From positions 62,001 to 126,000 of the forward strand of contig NZ_JAIXIG010000002.1 in the NCBI RefSeq assembly GCF_020297365.1: a stretch of 64,000 nt of DNA, in the 5' to 3' direction. The stretch comes from Curtobacterium oceanosedimentum (GTDB lineage: Bacteria > Actinomycetota > Actinomycetes > Actinomycetales > Microbacteriaceae). A model generated the notes under the pieces. It did no database searches and had not been told where the DNA came from. It worked only from the letters and a program-made list of their open reading frames with translations. Below are positions 55,233 to 64,000 of the stretch, piece by piece. How positions within the stretch are numbered: position 1 is the stretch's first letter; each line of letters starts with the position of its first letter. Made by a program: the position numbers and the translations under genes.

Positions 55233-55267
55233 CCGTGGCGGGGCACTCGATTTGTGTCCCGCCACGG
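55233..55267. terminator. UPF0182 terminator hairpin overlapping the tRNA promoter
   Basis: CCGTGGCGGGGCAC pairs with GTGTCCCGCCACGG (one wobble) around TCGATTT. The right arm contains the -35 hexamer of the tRNA promoter. Confidence 0.7.
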
Positions 55268-55280
55268 CCCCGTGTACGCT
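55252..55280 (+). promoter_or_regulatory. Initiator tRNA promoter
   Basis: TTGTGT (55252-55257) and TACGCT (55275-55280) are spaced 17 bases, the best -35/-10 pair in the window. The transcript would start about 5 bases before the mature tRNA 5' end at 55292. Confidence 0.7.
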
Positions 55281-55291
55281 TACAGATGTGC

Positions 55292-55368
55292 CGCGGGGTG
55301 GAGCAGTTCGGTAGCTCGCTGGGCTCATAACCCAGAGGTCGTAGGTTCAAATCCTGCCCCCGCAACCA
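55292..55368 (+). tRNA. Initiator tRNA-fMet (CAT)
   Basis: A 77-base cloverleaf with encoded CCA. The acceptor arm is CGCGGGG with CCCCGCA, leaving the C1-A72 mismatch that marks bacterial initiator tRNA. The D-stem has A11-U24. The anticodon stem CTGGG/CCCAG gives the three G-C pairs of initiators around loop CTCATAA (anticodon CAT). The T-loop is TTCAAAT. All three features separate it from elongator tRNA-Met. Confidence 0.97.
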
Positions 55369-55378
55369 AGCGTCACAT

Positions 55379-55410
55379 GAAGGCCCCGGTCCACTCGGAC
55401 CGGGGCCTTC
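55379..55410 (+). terminator. tRNA terminator
   Basis: A perfect 14-base stem, GAAGGCCCCGGTCC and its complement, has loop ACTC and begins 10 bases after the tRNA. Confidence 0.85.
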
Positions 55411-55447
55411 GTCGTACCGCCGCCGCGGGCCAGCTGGCCGCCGACCC

Positions 55448-55540
55448 GGCCAGCCGCCCACCGGAGGCCCGCCAACCCGGCCAGCCGCCCACCGGAGGCC
55501 CGCCGACCCGGCCGCCCGCTCGCCGTCGCCCGGGCCGCCT
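55448..55540. repeat. 31-base tandem repeat
   Basis: A 31-base unit beginning GGCCAGCCGCCCACCGG occurs at 55448 and 55479 with a partial third from 55510. It lies in the 187-base gap between the tRNA terminator and the amidase promoter. No gene was seen in the gap. Confidence 0.7.
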
Positions 55541-55565
55541 CCCACCCGCCGAGTACGCTCGCCCC

Positions 55566-56405
55566 ATGGCCACCCTCACCATCGCGGCGGCACAGTTCGC
55601 CCCCGTGGACGACCCCGCCGTCAACCTCGAGACCGTCCGCGCCGCCGCCGCCGAGGCCGCAGCCCGGGGAGCGGACCTCCTGGTCACGCCGGAGTACACC
55701 TCGTACTTCACCGCGGAGATCGACGACCGGTTCGTGGCCGCCGCGCAACCCCTGGACGGCCCGTTCGTCTCCGGTCTGCGCGACGTCGCCCGCGCGACCG
55801 GCATCGCCCTGGTCGTCGGGGTCGCCGAGTCCGCGGACACACCGGATCGGTTCCGGAACACCCTGGTCGCGGTGCTCCCGTCCGGCGAGCTGGCCGTCAC
55901 GTACCGGAAGGTGCACCTCTACGACGCCTTCGGCTCGCGGGAGTCGGATCGCATCGAACCGGGCGACCCCGGTCAGCTGCCGGTGTTCGAGCTCGACGGG
56001 GTCCGTGTCGGTCTCGAGACCTGCTACGACCTGCGCTTCCCCGAGGTCACCCGCCGACTCGCCGCCGCCGAGTCCGGGGCGGCGGACGTCGTCGTCCTGC
56101 CCGCGGAGTGGGTCCGCGGACCCGGCAAGGAACACCACTGGCGCACCCTGCTCACGGCTCGTGCCATCGAGAACACGGTCTGGGTCGTCGGGGTCGGCCA
56201 GACACCGCCGGTCGGCATCGGTGCGTCCGTCGTGCTCGACCCGTCCGGTGTCGCGGTCGCCTCGGCCGGCGCCACGCCCGGCACGCTCGTCGCGACGATC
56301 GACACCGCCGTCACCGACGCGGTCCGACAGGTGAACCCGTCGCTGTCGCTCCGTCGGTACGACGTCGCGCTGCGCGGCCGGTCTGGAGGAGCGGCGCAGC
56401 GCTGA
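55566..56405 (+). CDS. Nitrilase-superfamily carbon-nitrogen hydrolase (omega-amidase/Nit type)
   Basis: A 279-residue amidase. The catalytic triad is visible: Glu43 in TPEYTSYF, Lys115 in TYRKVHLYD and Cys153 in LETCYDLRFPE. The YRKVHLYDAFG segment is typical of Nit1/Nit2-like enzymes that hydrolyse deaminated glutathione or alpha-ketoglutaramate. ATG at 55566 has TACGCT ending exactly 6 bases upstream. It converges on an aminotransferase of the glutamine/methionine transaminase type, a functional pairing that fits an omega-amidase role (inference). Confidence 0.9.
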   Translation: MATLTIAAAQFAPVDDPAVNLETVRAAAAEAAARGADLLVTPEYTSYFTAEIDDRFVAAAQPLDGPFVSGLRDVARATGIALVVGVAESADTPDRFRNTLVAVLPSGELAVTYRKVHLYDAFGSRESDRIEPGDPGQLPVFELDGVRVGLETCYDLRFPEVTRRLAAAESGAADVVVLPAEWVRGPGKEHHWRTLLTARAIENTVWVVGVGQTPPVGIGASVVLDPSGVAVASAGATPGTLVATIDTAVTDAVRQVNPSLSLRRYDVALRGRSGGAAQR

Positions 56406-56436
56406 CGCGTCCGTCCCGTCCCGACGTGGTCACCGC

Positions 56437-57645
56437 TCAGGCGTCGCGGCGCGCTCCGAGGGTCGCGAGACGGGCGGCGGCGTCCTCGAGCACACTGCGG
56501 CGCTTGCAGAACGCGAAGCGCACGAGCGAGCGGTAGCCGGCGACGCGGTCCGGGTGGACGAATGCCGAGACCGGCACGCCGGCGACACCGGCCGTCGTCG
56601 GGAGCTCGAGGCACAGGGCCCGTGCGTCGTCGTACCCGAGCGGGGCGGCGTCGGCGAGCACGAAGTACCCGCCGTCCGGCCGCAGCACGTCGAACCCGGC
56701 GGCCCGCAGCCCGGCGGCGAGCAGCTCGTGCTTGGCGCTGAGCTCGGCGGCGATGCCGGTGAAGACCTCGTCGGGCAACCGGAGCCCGACGGCGACCGCA
56801 GGCTGGAACGGCGCGCCGTTGACGAACGTCAGGTACTGCTTGACGGTGGTGATCGCGTCGACGAGCGCCGGGGGAGCGGTCAGCCAGCCGATCTTCCAGC
56901 CCGTGGTGTTGAACGTCTTGCCGGCGCTCGACACCGACACGGTCCGCTCGGCGGCGCCGGGCAGGGACGCGATCGGCGTGTGCGGGACCCCGAAGGTCAG
57001 GTGCTCGTACACCTCGTCGGTGACGATGACGGCGTCGCGCGCGGTGGCGAGTTCGACGATCGTCTGCAGCACCTCGGTGGGCAGGACGCGGCCGGTGGGG
57101 TTGTGCGGGGTGTTCACGAGCACGGCGCGAGTGCGGTCGGTGAACGCAGCGCGCAGGGTGTCGTCGTCCGGCAGGAAGTCCGGTGCGCTGAGGGGCACCG
57201 TGACGTGGACGCCGCCCGCCAGCCGGATGAGTGCGCCGTAGGCGTCGTAGAAGGGCTCGAACGTGATGACCTCGTCGCCGGGCTCGACCAGCGCGAGGAG
57301 CGTCGCGGCCAGTGCCTCCGTGGCGCCCGCGGTGACCAGGACCTCGCGGTCGGGGTCGACGTCGAGTCCGTACCAGTGCTGCTGGTGCTCGGCCACGGCC
57401 GCGCGGAGGTCCGGGGTGCCCCGTCCGGGCGGGTACTGGTTCGCACCGTCCCGGATCGCGCGGACCGCCGCCTCGAGCACCTCGGCGGGGCCGTCCTCGT
57501 CGGGGAACCCCTGCCCGAGGTTGACCGCGCCGGTGCTCGCCGCGAGGGCGCTCATCTCGGCGAACACGGTCGGCGCCGGGACGCCGTCGGGTCCGAGCAG
57601 CATGGCTCCCTCGGCGGCTCGCAGCCACGGTCCTGCCTGGCGCAT
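56437..57645 (-). CDS. Class I aminotransferase, YbdL/KAT-like
   Basis: A 402-residue PLP enzyme. The PLP lysine is in SVSSAGKTFNTTGWKIGW, the cofactor-binding Asn in NTPHNPTGRV and Asp-x-x-Tyr in VTDEVYEHLTF. The opening VNLGQGFPDEDGP and GANQYPPGRGTPDLRAAVAE are features of the methionine/kynurenine/glutamine transaminase group. ATG at 57645 follows GGAAGGGA; TAGGTT (57698 to 57693) is a likely -10 with a leader of about 45 bases. Convergent with the amidase gene, 31 bases between stops. Confidence 0.9.
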   Translation of the reverse strand: MRQAGPWLRAAEGAMLLGPDGVPAPTVFAEMSALAASTGAVNLGQGFPDEDGPAEVLEAAVRAIRDGANQYPPGRGTPDLRAAVAEHQQHWYGLDVDPDREVLVTAGATEALAATLLALVEPGDEVITFEPFYDAYGALIRLAGGVHVTVPLSAPDFLPDDDTLRAAFTDRTRAVLVNTPHNPTGRVLPTEVLQTIVELATARDAVIVTDEVYEHLTFGVPHTPIASLPGAAERTVSVSSAGKTFNTTGWKIGWLTAPPALVDAITTVKQYLTFVNGAPFQPAVAVGLRLPDEVFTGIAAELSAKHELLAAGLRAAGFDVLRPDGGYFVLADAAPLGYDDARALCLELPTTAGVAGVPVSAFVHPDRVAGYRSLVRFAFCKRRSVLEDAAARLATLGARRDA

Positions 57646-57834
57646 GTCGTCCCTTCCCGTGCACGTGGCGTCGTGCCGCGTCGCACGGATCCAACCTAAC
57701 CGGCCGGTTCCGGCAGCCTCGGACACCGTGCACAGCGCACGCATAAGATCGCCAGGGGTGGCTCGCAGCCTCGCCAGAAGGTCCGCTCAGGTGCCTGCGA
57801 CAGACTGCACGAGCTTGAAAGGAGCACGTCCAGC

Positions 57835-59865
<2,031 letters not shown>

Positions 59866-59876
59866 CGCGAACAACA

Positions 59877-59925
59877 GACGGACGGGAGGCCCGGTGCACG
59901 ACGTGCGCCGGGCCTCCCGTCCGTC
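59877..59925. terminator. Gene-end palindrome after the HtrA gene
   Basis: Arms GACGGACGGGAGGCCCGG and its exact complement enclose a 13-base loop with its own short GCAC/GTGC stem. Here the flanking genes run the same way, so it probably separates two transcription units. Confidence 0.85.
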
Positions 59926-60046
59926 ACGGGGTCGCGTACCACCCGCGCAGGTGCGCGGTTCCGCCTCTTGATAGGCTCATGGTCGCTCTGCGGGGCGGCA
60001 CCGCCCCGGTGCGTCCCGTGCCGCCAGCCAGCACCCCGAGGTACGC

Positions 60047-61090
60047 ATGCAGTCAGACGGACAGCCCCTGCCGGGCGTCTCGTACGTGATGCCCGTGCTC
60101 AACGAGGTCACCGAGGTCCGTGCCGCCGTCGCGAGTCTGCTCGACCAGGACTACACGGGGACGTTCGAGGTCATCCTCGCCCTCGGGCCGTCCATCGACG
60201 GCACGAACGAACTCGTCGCCGAGATGAGCGCCGCCGACCCCCGCATCCGAGCCATCGACAACCCGGTCGGGTCGACGCCCGCCGGCCTCAACGTCGCGAT
60301 CCGGGCTTCCGTGCACCCCGTGGTGATCCGCGTGGACGCCCACTCGGTCCTGCCGACGGACTACACGCGCATCGCCGTGCGCACCCTGCTGGAGTCGGGC
60401 GCCGACAACGTCGGGGGCATCATGCGGGCCGAGGGCCGCACGCCGTTCGAGCGGGCCGTCGCCCTGGCCTACGGCAGCCGGGTCGGCCTCGGCGGCACCC
60501 CGCACCACGTCGGGGGGACCGCGGGGCCGGCCGAGACCGCGTACCTCGGCGTCTTCCGCCGTGAGCGCCTGTTCGACGTCGGACTCTTCGACGAGGGGAT
60601 CAAGCGCGGGCAGGACTGGGAACTCAACCGGCGGCTGCGGCAGACCGGTGGCACGGTCTGGTTCACGCCCGAGCTCGTCGTCACCTACCGCCCCCGGCCG
60701 AGCCTGAAGCGCCTGGCCCGGCAGTTCGTCGCCACCGGGCTGTGGCGCGGCGAGCTGGCCCGCCGCTTCCCGGCGAACAACGGCCTGCGCTACTTCGTGC
60801 CGCCCGCGATGGTCGCGGCGATGGCCCTGGGCATCGTCGCGGGGCTCGTCGGGATCGTCGGCGCGGTCCTCGGGACCCCGCTCGCCTGGGCGGTGCTCGG
60901 CTTCGTGGTGCCGGTGGTCTACCTGCTCTTCGTCGTCCTCGGTTCCGTCGTGGTCGCGCGACGGTCCGGCGTCCCCACCTTCCTCTGGCTGCTCGTCGTG
61001 CTGCCGTGCATCCACGTGGGCTGGGGGATCGGCTTCATCATCGGTTTCCTCACCCGCACCTCCGAGCTGACCACCCACACGGGACGGTGA
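60047..61090 (+). CDS. Family 2 glycosyltransferase, ExoA-like, with C-terminal membrane helices
   Basis: A 347-residue membrane-bound GT-A glycosyltransferase. GVSYVMPVLNEVTEVRAAV is the nucleotide-sugar binding start. VVIRVDAHSVLPTDYT is the metal-binding region in the ExoA form (DAH rather than DxD). KRGQDWELNRRLRQTGG is the acceptor-side (ED/QxxRW-like) motif. Two to three membrane helices follow from about residue 245. It should add a sugar to a lipid-linked precursor. ATG at 60047 follows GAGG; TAGGCT at 59972-59977 is a possible -10. First gene of the surface-glycan operon. Confidence 0.88.
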   Translation: MQSDGQPLPGVSYVMPVLNEVTEVRAAVASLLDQDYTGTFEVILALGPSIDGTNELVAEMSAADPRIRAIDNPVGSTPAGLNVAIRASVHPVVIRVDAHSVLPTDYTRIAVRTLLESGADNVGGIMRAEGRTPFERAVALAYGSRVGLGGTPHHVGGTAGPAETAYLGVFRRERLFDVGLFDEGIKRGQDWELNRRLRQTGGTVWFTPELVVTYRPRPSLKRLARQFVATGLWRGELARRFPANNGLRYFVPPAMVAAMALGIVAGLVGIVGAVLGTPLAWAVLGFVVPVVYLLFVVLGSVVVARRSGVPTFLWLLVVLPCIHVGWGIGFIIGFLTRTSELTTHTGR

Positions 61091-61094
61091 ACCC

Positions 61095-61916
61095 ATGACC
61101 GACCACACCACGACCGGCCGCGGATCCGCACGACCGACCTCGATCGCCGAGCTGCGGGCCGTCGCCCAGCCCGACGAGGTCCGTGCGCGTGCCAACGCCG
61201 AGCACTGGACGGCCTCGCTGTACCTGCGCGACGTGTCGCCGTACCTGACCTGGGTGCTGCTGAAGACCCGCGTCAGCGCGAACCAGGTGACCGGCCTGAT
61301 GATCCTGGTCGGGTGGAGCGTGGCCGCCGCCCTCCTCATCCCGGGCATCTGGGGCGCCGCCCTCGCGCTGCTGCTCGGCCAGCTGCAGATGCTGGTGGAC
61401 TGCTCCGACGGCGAGGTCGCGCGCTGGCGTGGCACGCGCTCGCCGGCCGGGGTGTTCCTCGACAAGGTCGGGCACTACACGACCGAGGGGCTGATCCCGG
61501 TCGCGCTCGGCATCCGCGCCGCCACCTGGCCGATCCACGGGGACGACTGGATGTGGACCACGATCGGCTGCGCGCTCGGGCTGGTCATCGTGCTGAACAA
61601 GGCGCTCAACGACATGGTGCACGTGGCCCGCGCGAACGCGGGTCTCGCGCAGCTCGTCGACCGCCGCGATGCATCGACCGCACCGTCCGGCCGCAAGCTC
61701 GCCTCGCTGCGCCGCCTGGCCCGGTTCCTGCCGTTCCACCGCCTGTACCACTCGGTCGAGCTGAGCATGCTGGCCTTCGTGTTCGCACTGCTCGCCCTGG
61801 TGATCGGCGACCCGCTGGCCAGCAGGATCCTGGTGGGCGCGCTGCTCCCGCTCGCCGTCCTGGCGACGGTCGGGCACTTCCTGGCGATCCTCGCCTCGAA
61901 GCGGGTCAAGGCGTGA
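61095..61916 (+). CDS. CDP-alcohol phosphotransferase with variant last active-site residue
   Basis: A 273-residue membrane enzyme of the CDP-alcohol phosphatidyltransferase family. The motif VDCSDGEVARWRG, then GVFLDKVGHY, gives Asp102, Asp105, Gly106, Ala109, Arg110, Gly119 and Asp123. The fourth Asp, normally the catalytic base, is His127. This variant is known in members linked to glycan clusters (recalled, not checked). It probably transfers a phospho-alcohol from a CDP-activated donor to a glycan or lipid. ATG at 61095 is 4 bases after the previous stop, and its end overlaps the next gene by 4 bases. Confidence 0.82.
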   Translation: MTDHTTTGRGSARPTSIAELRAVAQPDEVRARANAEHWTASLYLRDVSPYLTWVLLKTRVSANQVTGLMILVGWSVAAALLIPGIWGAALALLLGQLQMLVDCSDGEVARWRGTRSPAGVFLDKVGHYTTEGLIPVALGIRAATWPIHGDDWMWTTIGCALGLVIVLNKALNDMVHVARANAGLAQLVDRRDASTAPSGRKLASLRRLARFLPFHRLYHSVELSMLAFVFALLALVIGDPLASRILVGALLPLAVLATVGHFLAILASKRVKA

Positions 61917-62842
61917 CCGCCGACCGTCCGACTCCGCGCCCGGCCACGGTCAGGCGGCACGCCGTCGTGCACCACGAGCGTCCGCGCATCGCCGTCGTGA
62001 GCCTGTCCCAGGGCAACCGACCGGACGACCTGCGTCGCGGCCTGGACAGCGTGCTCGCCCAGCAGGGGGTCGACCTCGACGTGGTCTGCGTCGGCAACGG
62101 CTGGGAGCCGTCCGGGCTGCCCGACGGTGTCCGGACGCTGGCGCTGCCGGAGAACGTCGGGATCCCGGCCGGGCGCAACGCCGGCGCCGAGGTGGTGGAG
62201 GGCGACTACGTCTTCTTCCTCGACGACGACGCGTCGGTGCCGTCCGACACCTTCCTGCGCGACGCCGTCGCCCTGTTCGAGCGCGACCCGTCCCTCGGTC
62301 TCGTCCAGCCCCGGGTGGTCGACCCGTCGGGAGCGGCCAACCCGCGCCGGTGGGTGCCACGCATCCGCAAGGGCGAGCCCGACCACTCGTCGCCGGTGTT
62401 CTCGGTGTGGGAGGGCGCCGTCGTGCTGCCGATGGACGTCTACCGCGCCGTCGGCGGGTGGGGTGCGCCGTACTTCTACGCCCACGAGGGCATCGAGCTC
62501 GCCTGGCGCGTGTGGGACGCCGGTCGTCGTGCCTGGTACGCGGGCGACCTCGTGGCCCACCACCCCGCCATCGACCCGGCACGGCACGCGGAGTACGTGC
62601 GCCTGAACGCCCGCAACCGGGTCTGGCTCGCGCGCCGCAACCTGCCGTCGGTGCTCCGCCCGCTGTACGTCGGGTCGTGGGCCGCGATCCAGGTCGCCCG
62701 GTGGTGGCGGCACCCGCGACGCCTCGCGACGTGGTTCGGTGGGATCCGCGAGGGCTGGACGGCGGACTGCGGTCCGGTCCGGCCGATGGGCTGGCTGACG
62801 GTCGCCCGGATGACCATCGCCGGACGGCCGCCGGTCGTCTGA
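61913..62842 (+). CDS. Family 2 glycosyltransferase
   Basis: A 309-residue GT-A glycosyltransferase, mostly soluble. PRIAVVSLSQGNRPDDLRRG opens the nucleotide-binding domain; ENVGIPAGRNAGAEVVEGDY and FFLDDDASVPSDTF give the DDD metal site; EGIELAWRVWDAGR is the acceptor motif. It resembles rhamnosyl- or galactosyl-transferases of wall glycan assembly. GTG at 61913 overlaps the previous gene's stop by 4 bases, so the operon is translationally coupled. Confidence 0.87.
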   Translation: MTADRPTPRPATVRRHAVVHHERPRIAVVSLSQGNRPDDLRRGLDSVLAQQGVDLDVVCVGNGWEPSGLPDGVRTLALPENVGIPAGRNAGAEVVEGDYVFFLDDDASVPSDTFLRDAVALFERDPSLGLVQPRVVDPSGAANPRRWVPRIRKGEPDHSSPVFSVWEGAVVLPMDVYRAVGGWGAPYFYAHEGIELAWRVWDAGRRAWYAGDLVAHHPAIDPARHAEYVRLNARNRVWLARRNLPSVLRPLYVGSWAAIQVARWWRHPRRLATWFGGIREGWTADCGPVRPMGWLTVARMTIAGRPPVV

Positions 62843-62884
62843 CCCGCGCGCACCAGACCGCCACAGCAGACCGGGAGGACGACC

Positions 62885-64000
62885 ATGCCGATCACCAGCG
62901 ACGTGCGTGCCGCACTGCGGCTCGCCGAGCGCCTGCTGTCCTCGCGACGCAGCCGACGGCGACTGGCCCAGCGGCTGCCCTCGGCGCCGAAGCCCGAACC
63001 GGGCTCGATCGAGATCGCGGTCTACTTCGCCGACGGCCCGGTCAACATGTACCAGGTCCGCCAGTGGTACGCACCGCTCGCCGAGCTGGCGAAGACGCAC
63101 CCCGTGGCGATCGTGTCGCGCAGCCCGGGCACCATGCTCACGCTGCTCGACGAGTCGCCGGTGCCGGTGGTGTACGCGCGGCAGGTGGTCGACCTCGAGC
63201 AGTTCGTCGAGGGCCACGCACCCAAGGTGGTGCTGTACGTCAACCAGAACGCCCGCAACTTCCAGATGATGCGGTACGGGCGCATGTGGCACGTCTTCGT
63301 CAACCACGGCGAGAGCGACAAGATGTACATGACCACGAACCAGTTCAAGGCGTACGACTACGCGCTCATCGCCGGCGACGCCGCTCGCGACCGACTGGCC
63401 GAGGCACTGTGGGACTACGACCTGGACACGCGCACCATCGCGATCGGCCGTCCGCAGGCCGACCACTTCGCCGGGGACGCGCCGTACCCGGCCGACGAGC
63501 GGACCGTGGTGCTCTACGCGCCGACGTGGGAGGGCGACCGAGCGGCCGCCGCCTACGGGTCGATCGCCTCGCACGGCACGACCATCGCCGAGCAGGTACT
63601 GGCCTCGCCCCGGCACCGCCTGGTGTACCGCCCGCACCCGCGCAGCGGCGTGCTGGACCCGGCGTACCGTGCGGCGCACGAGCGCATCCTCGCCGCCATC
63701 ACCGCGGCGAACGCCGCCGACCCGGCGGCGCACCACCTGTACGACGACGGCGGTGCGCTCGGGTGGCAGCTCGCCGACGCCGACGTGGCGATCACGGACA
63801 TCAGCGCGATGATCTACGACCGACTGGCGGTGGGCAAGCCGCTCATCGTCACCCGCCCGGTGTCGCCCGACGCCGATGTCGACGAGCGTGGCTACCTGAG
63901 CGATGCGAACTGGCTGACGGCCGCCGACGCCCCGGAGGTGCTGGAGCGCATCGACGCTGCGGCCGGGGACGCCGCGGAGCTCGCACGACTGCAGCACTGG
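62885..64000 (+). CDS. CDP-glycerol glycerophosphotransferase-like protein (3' end cut)
   Basis: An open frame of at least 372 residues runs off the right edge. It resembles the TagB/TagF family that polymerises or primes glycerol-phosphate wall teichoic acids. FVNHGESDKMYMTTNQFKAY is the conserved His-Gly segment. VVLYAPTWEGDR and LVYRPHPRSG hold the second conserved His. VAITDISAMIYDRLAVGKP is the family end motif. Basic N-terminal residues (SSRRSRRRLAQR) suit peripheral membrane binding. ATG at 62885 follows GGGAGGA by 5 bases. It continues the surface-glycan operon. Confidence 0.85.
   Translation, partial: MPITSDVRAALRLAERLLSSRRSRRRLAQRLPSAPKPEPGSIEIAVYFADGPVNMYQVRQWYAPLAELAKTHPVAIVSRSPGTMLTLLDESPVPVVYARQVVDLEQFVEGHAPKVVLYVNQNARNFQMMRYGRMWHVFVNHGESDKMYMTTNQFKAYDYALIAGDAARDRLAEALWDYDLDTRTIAIGRPQADHFAGDAPYPADERTVVLYAPTWEGDRAAAAYGSIASHGTTIAEQVLASPRHRLVYRPHPRSGVLDPAYRAAHERILAAITAANAADPAAHHLYDDGGALGWQLADADVAITDISAMIYDRLAVGKPLIVTRPVSPDADVDERGYLSDANWLTAADAPEVLERIDAAAGDAAELARLQHW

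Noticed and set aside
50774..55246. 1490-residue antisense frame spanning two genes and a gap
   Set aside because: Covers YlbL-like and UPF0182 genes in antisense with monotonous Arg/Val/Asp composition; no domain.

Overview
The window is chromosomal DNA of a high-GC actinobacterium (roughly 70% GC, many GTG starts). The family is most likely Microbacteriaceae, possibly Curtobacterium-like; that placement is inferred from gene content and from a recurrent intergenic palindrome, not from any search. Actinobacterial markers include AdnA/AdnB, an MshB-type deacetylase, actinobacterial DapD, a 7Fe ferredoxin next to DapC, and the small proteins DUF3117 and DUF3107. No prophage, insertion sequence, rRNA or CRISPR array was seen.

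Layout. 1-8962: two peptide/nickel-type ABC importers that face each other. One is cut by the left edge (permease and fused double ATPase, + strand). The other is complete (fused ATPase, two permeases on -, divergent lipoprotein binding protein on +). 9059-13164: a PH-like membrane protein, Bcp-type peroxiredoxin, CPBP-family membrane protein and TypA GTPase. 13265-17871: M20D amidohydrolase, lipoprotein, MshB-like deacetylase fused to a membrane domain, ferredoxin and DapC. 17988-23112: citrate synthase, then a repeat-rich 377-bp gap, then divergent dapD/dapE and a GT-C membrane glycosyltransferase. 23219-26667: DUF3117, a small ATPase, O-methyltransferase, TatB and a secreted chitinase. 26850-31922: a leftward block (PRC-barrel/MgtE-N/CBS protein, DUF1003, Mrp ATPase, methyltransferase) divergent from a stress-type membrane protein. 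32060-34983: GNAT, Xaa-Pro aminopeptidase and PHP phosphoesterase.

35137-55228 is a DNA-repair and housekeeping block: DEAD-box helicase, ferritin-like protein, DUF3107, AdnA-AdnB recombination helicase-nuclease, kinase-fold protein, NudC, UvrD2-like helicase, a TOMM-cyclase-like orphan, DUF2342, PDZ-Lon-like protease and UPF0182. The order closely follows M. tuberculosis Rv3193c-Rv3211 (from memory), but WhiB7 and the ABC1 kinase are missing from their usual place. 55292-55368 is the initiator tRNA. 55566-59865 holds a nitrilase-family amidase convergent with an aminotransferase, and an HtrA protease with a prion-like QYG-repeat head. 60047-64000 begins a cell-surface glycopolymer operon: ExoA-like glycosyltransferase, CDP-alcohol phosphotransferase, second glycosyltransferase, and a CDP-glycerol glycerophosphotransferase cut by the right edge.

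Two patterns run across the window. First, about 22 genes have a TANNNT-like -10 box ending 6 or 7 bases before ATG/GTG, which implies leaderless mRNAs; it also fixes many starts. Second, a family of long palindromes built on GGAGGCCCGG...CCGGGCCTCC sits at gene ends, apparently as terminators or REP-like elements.
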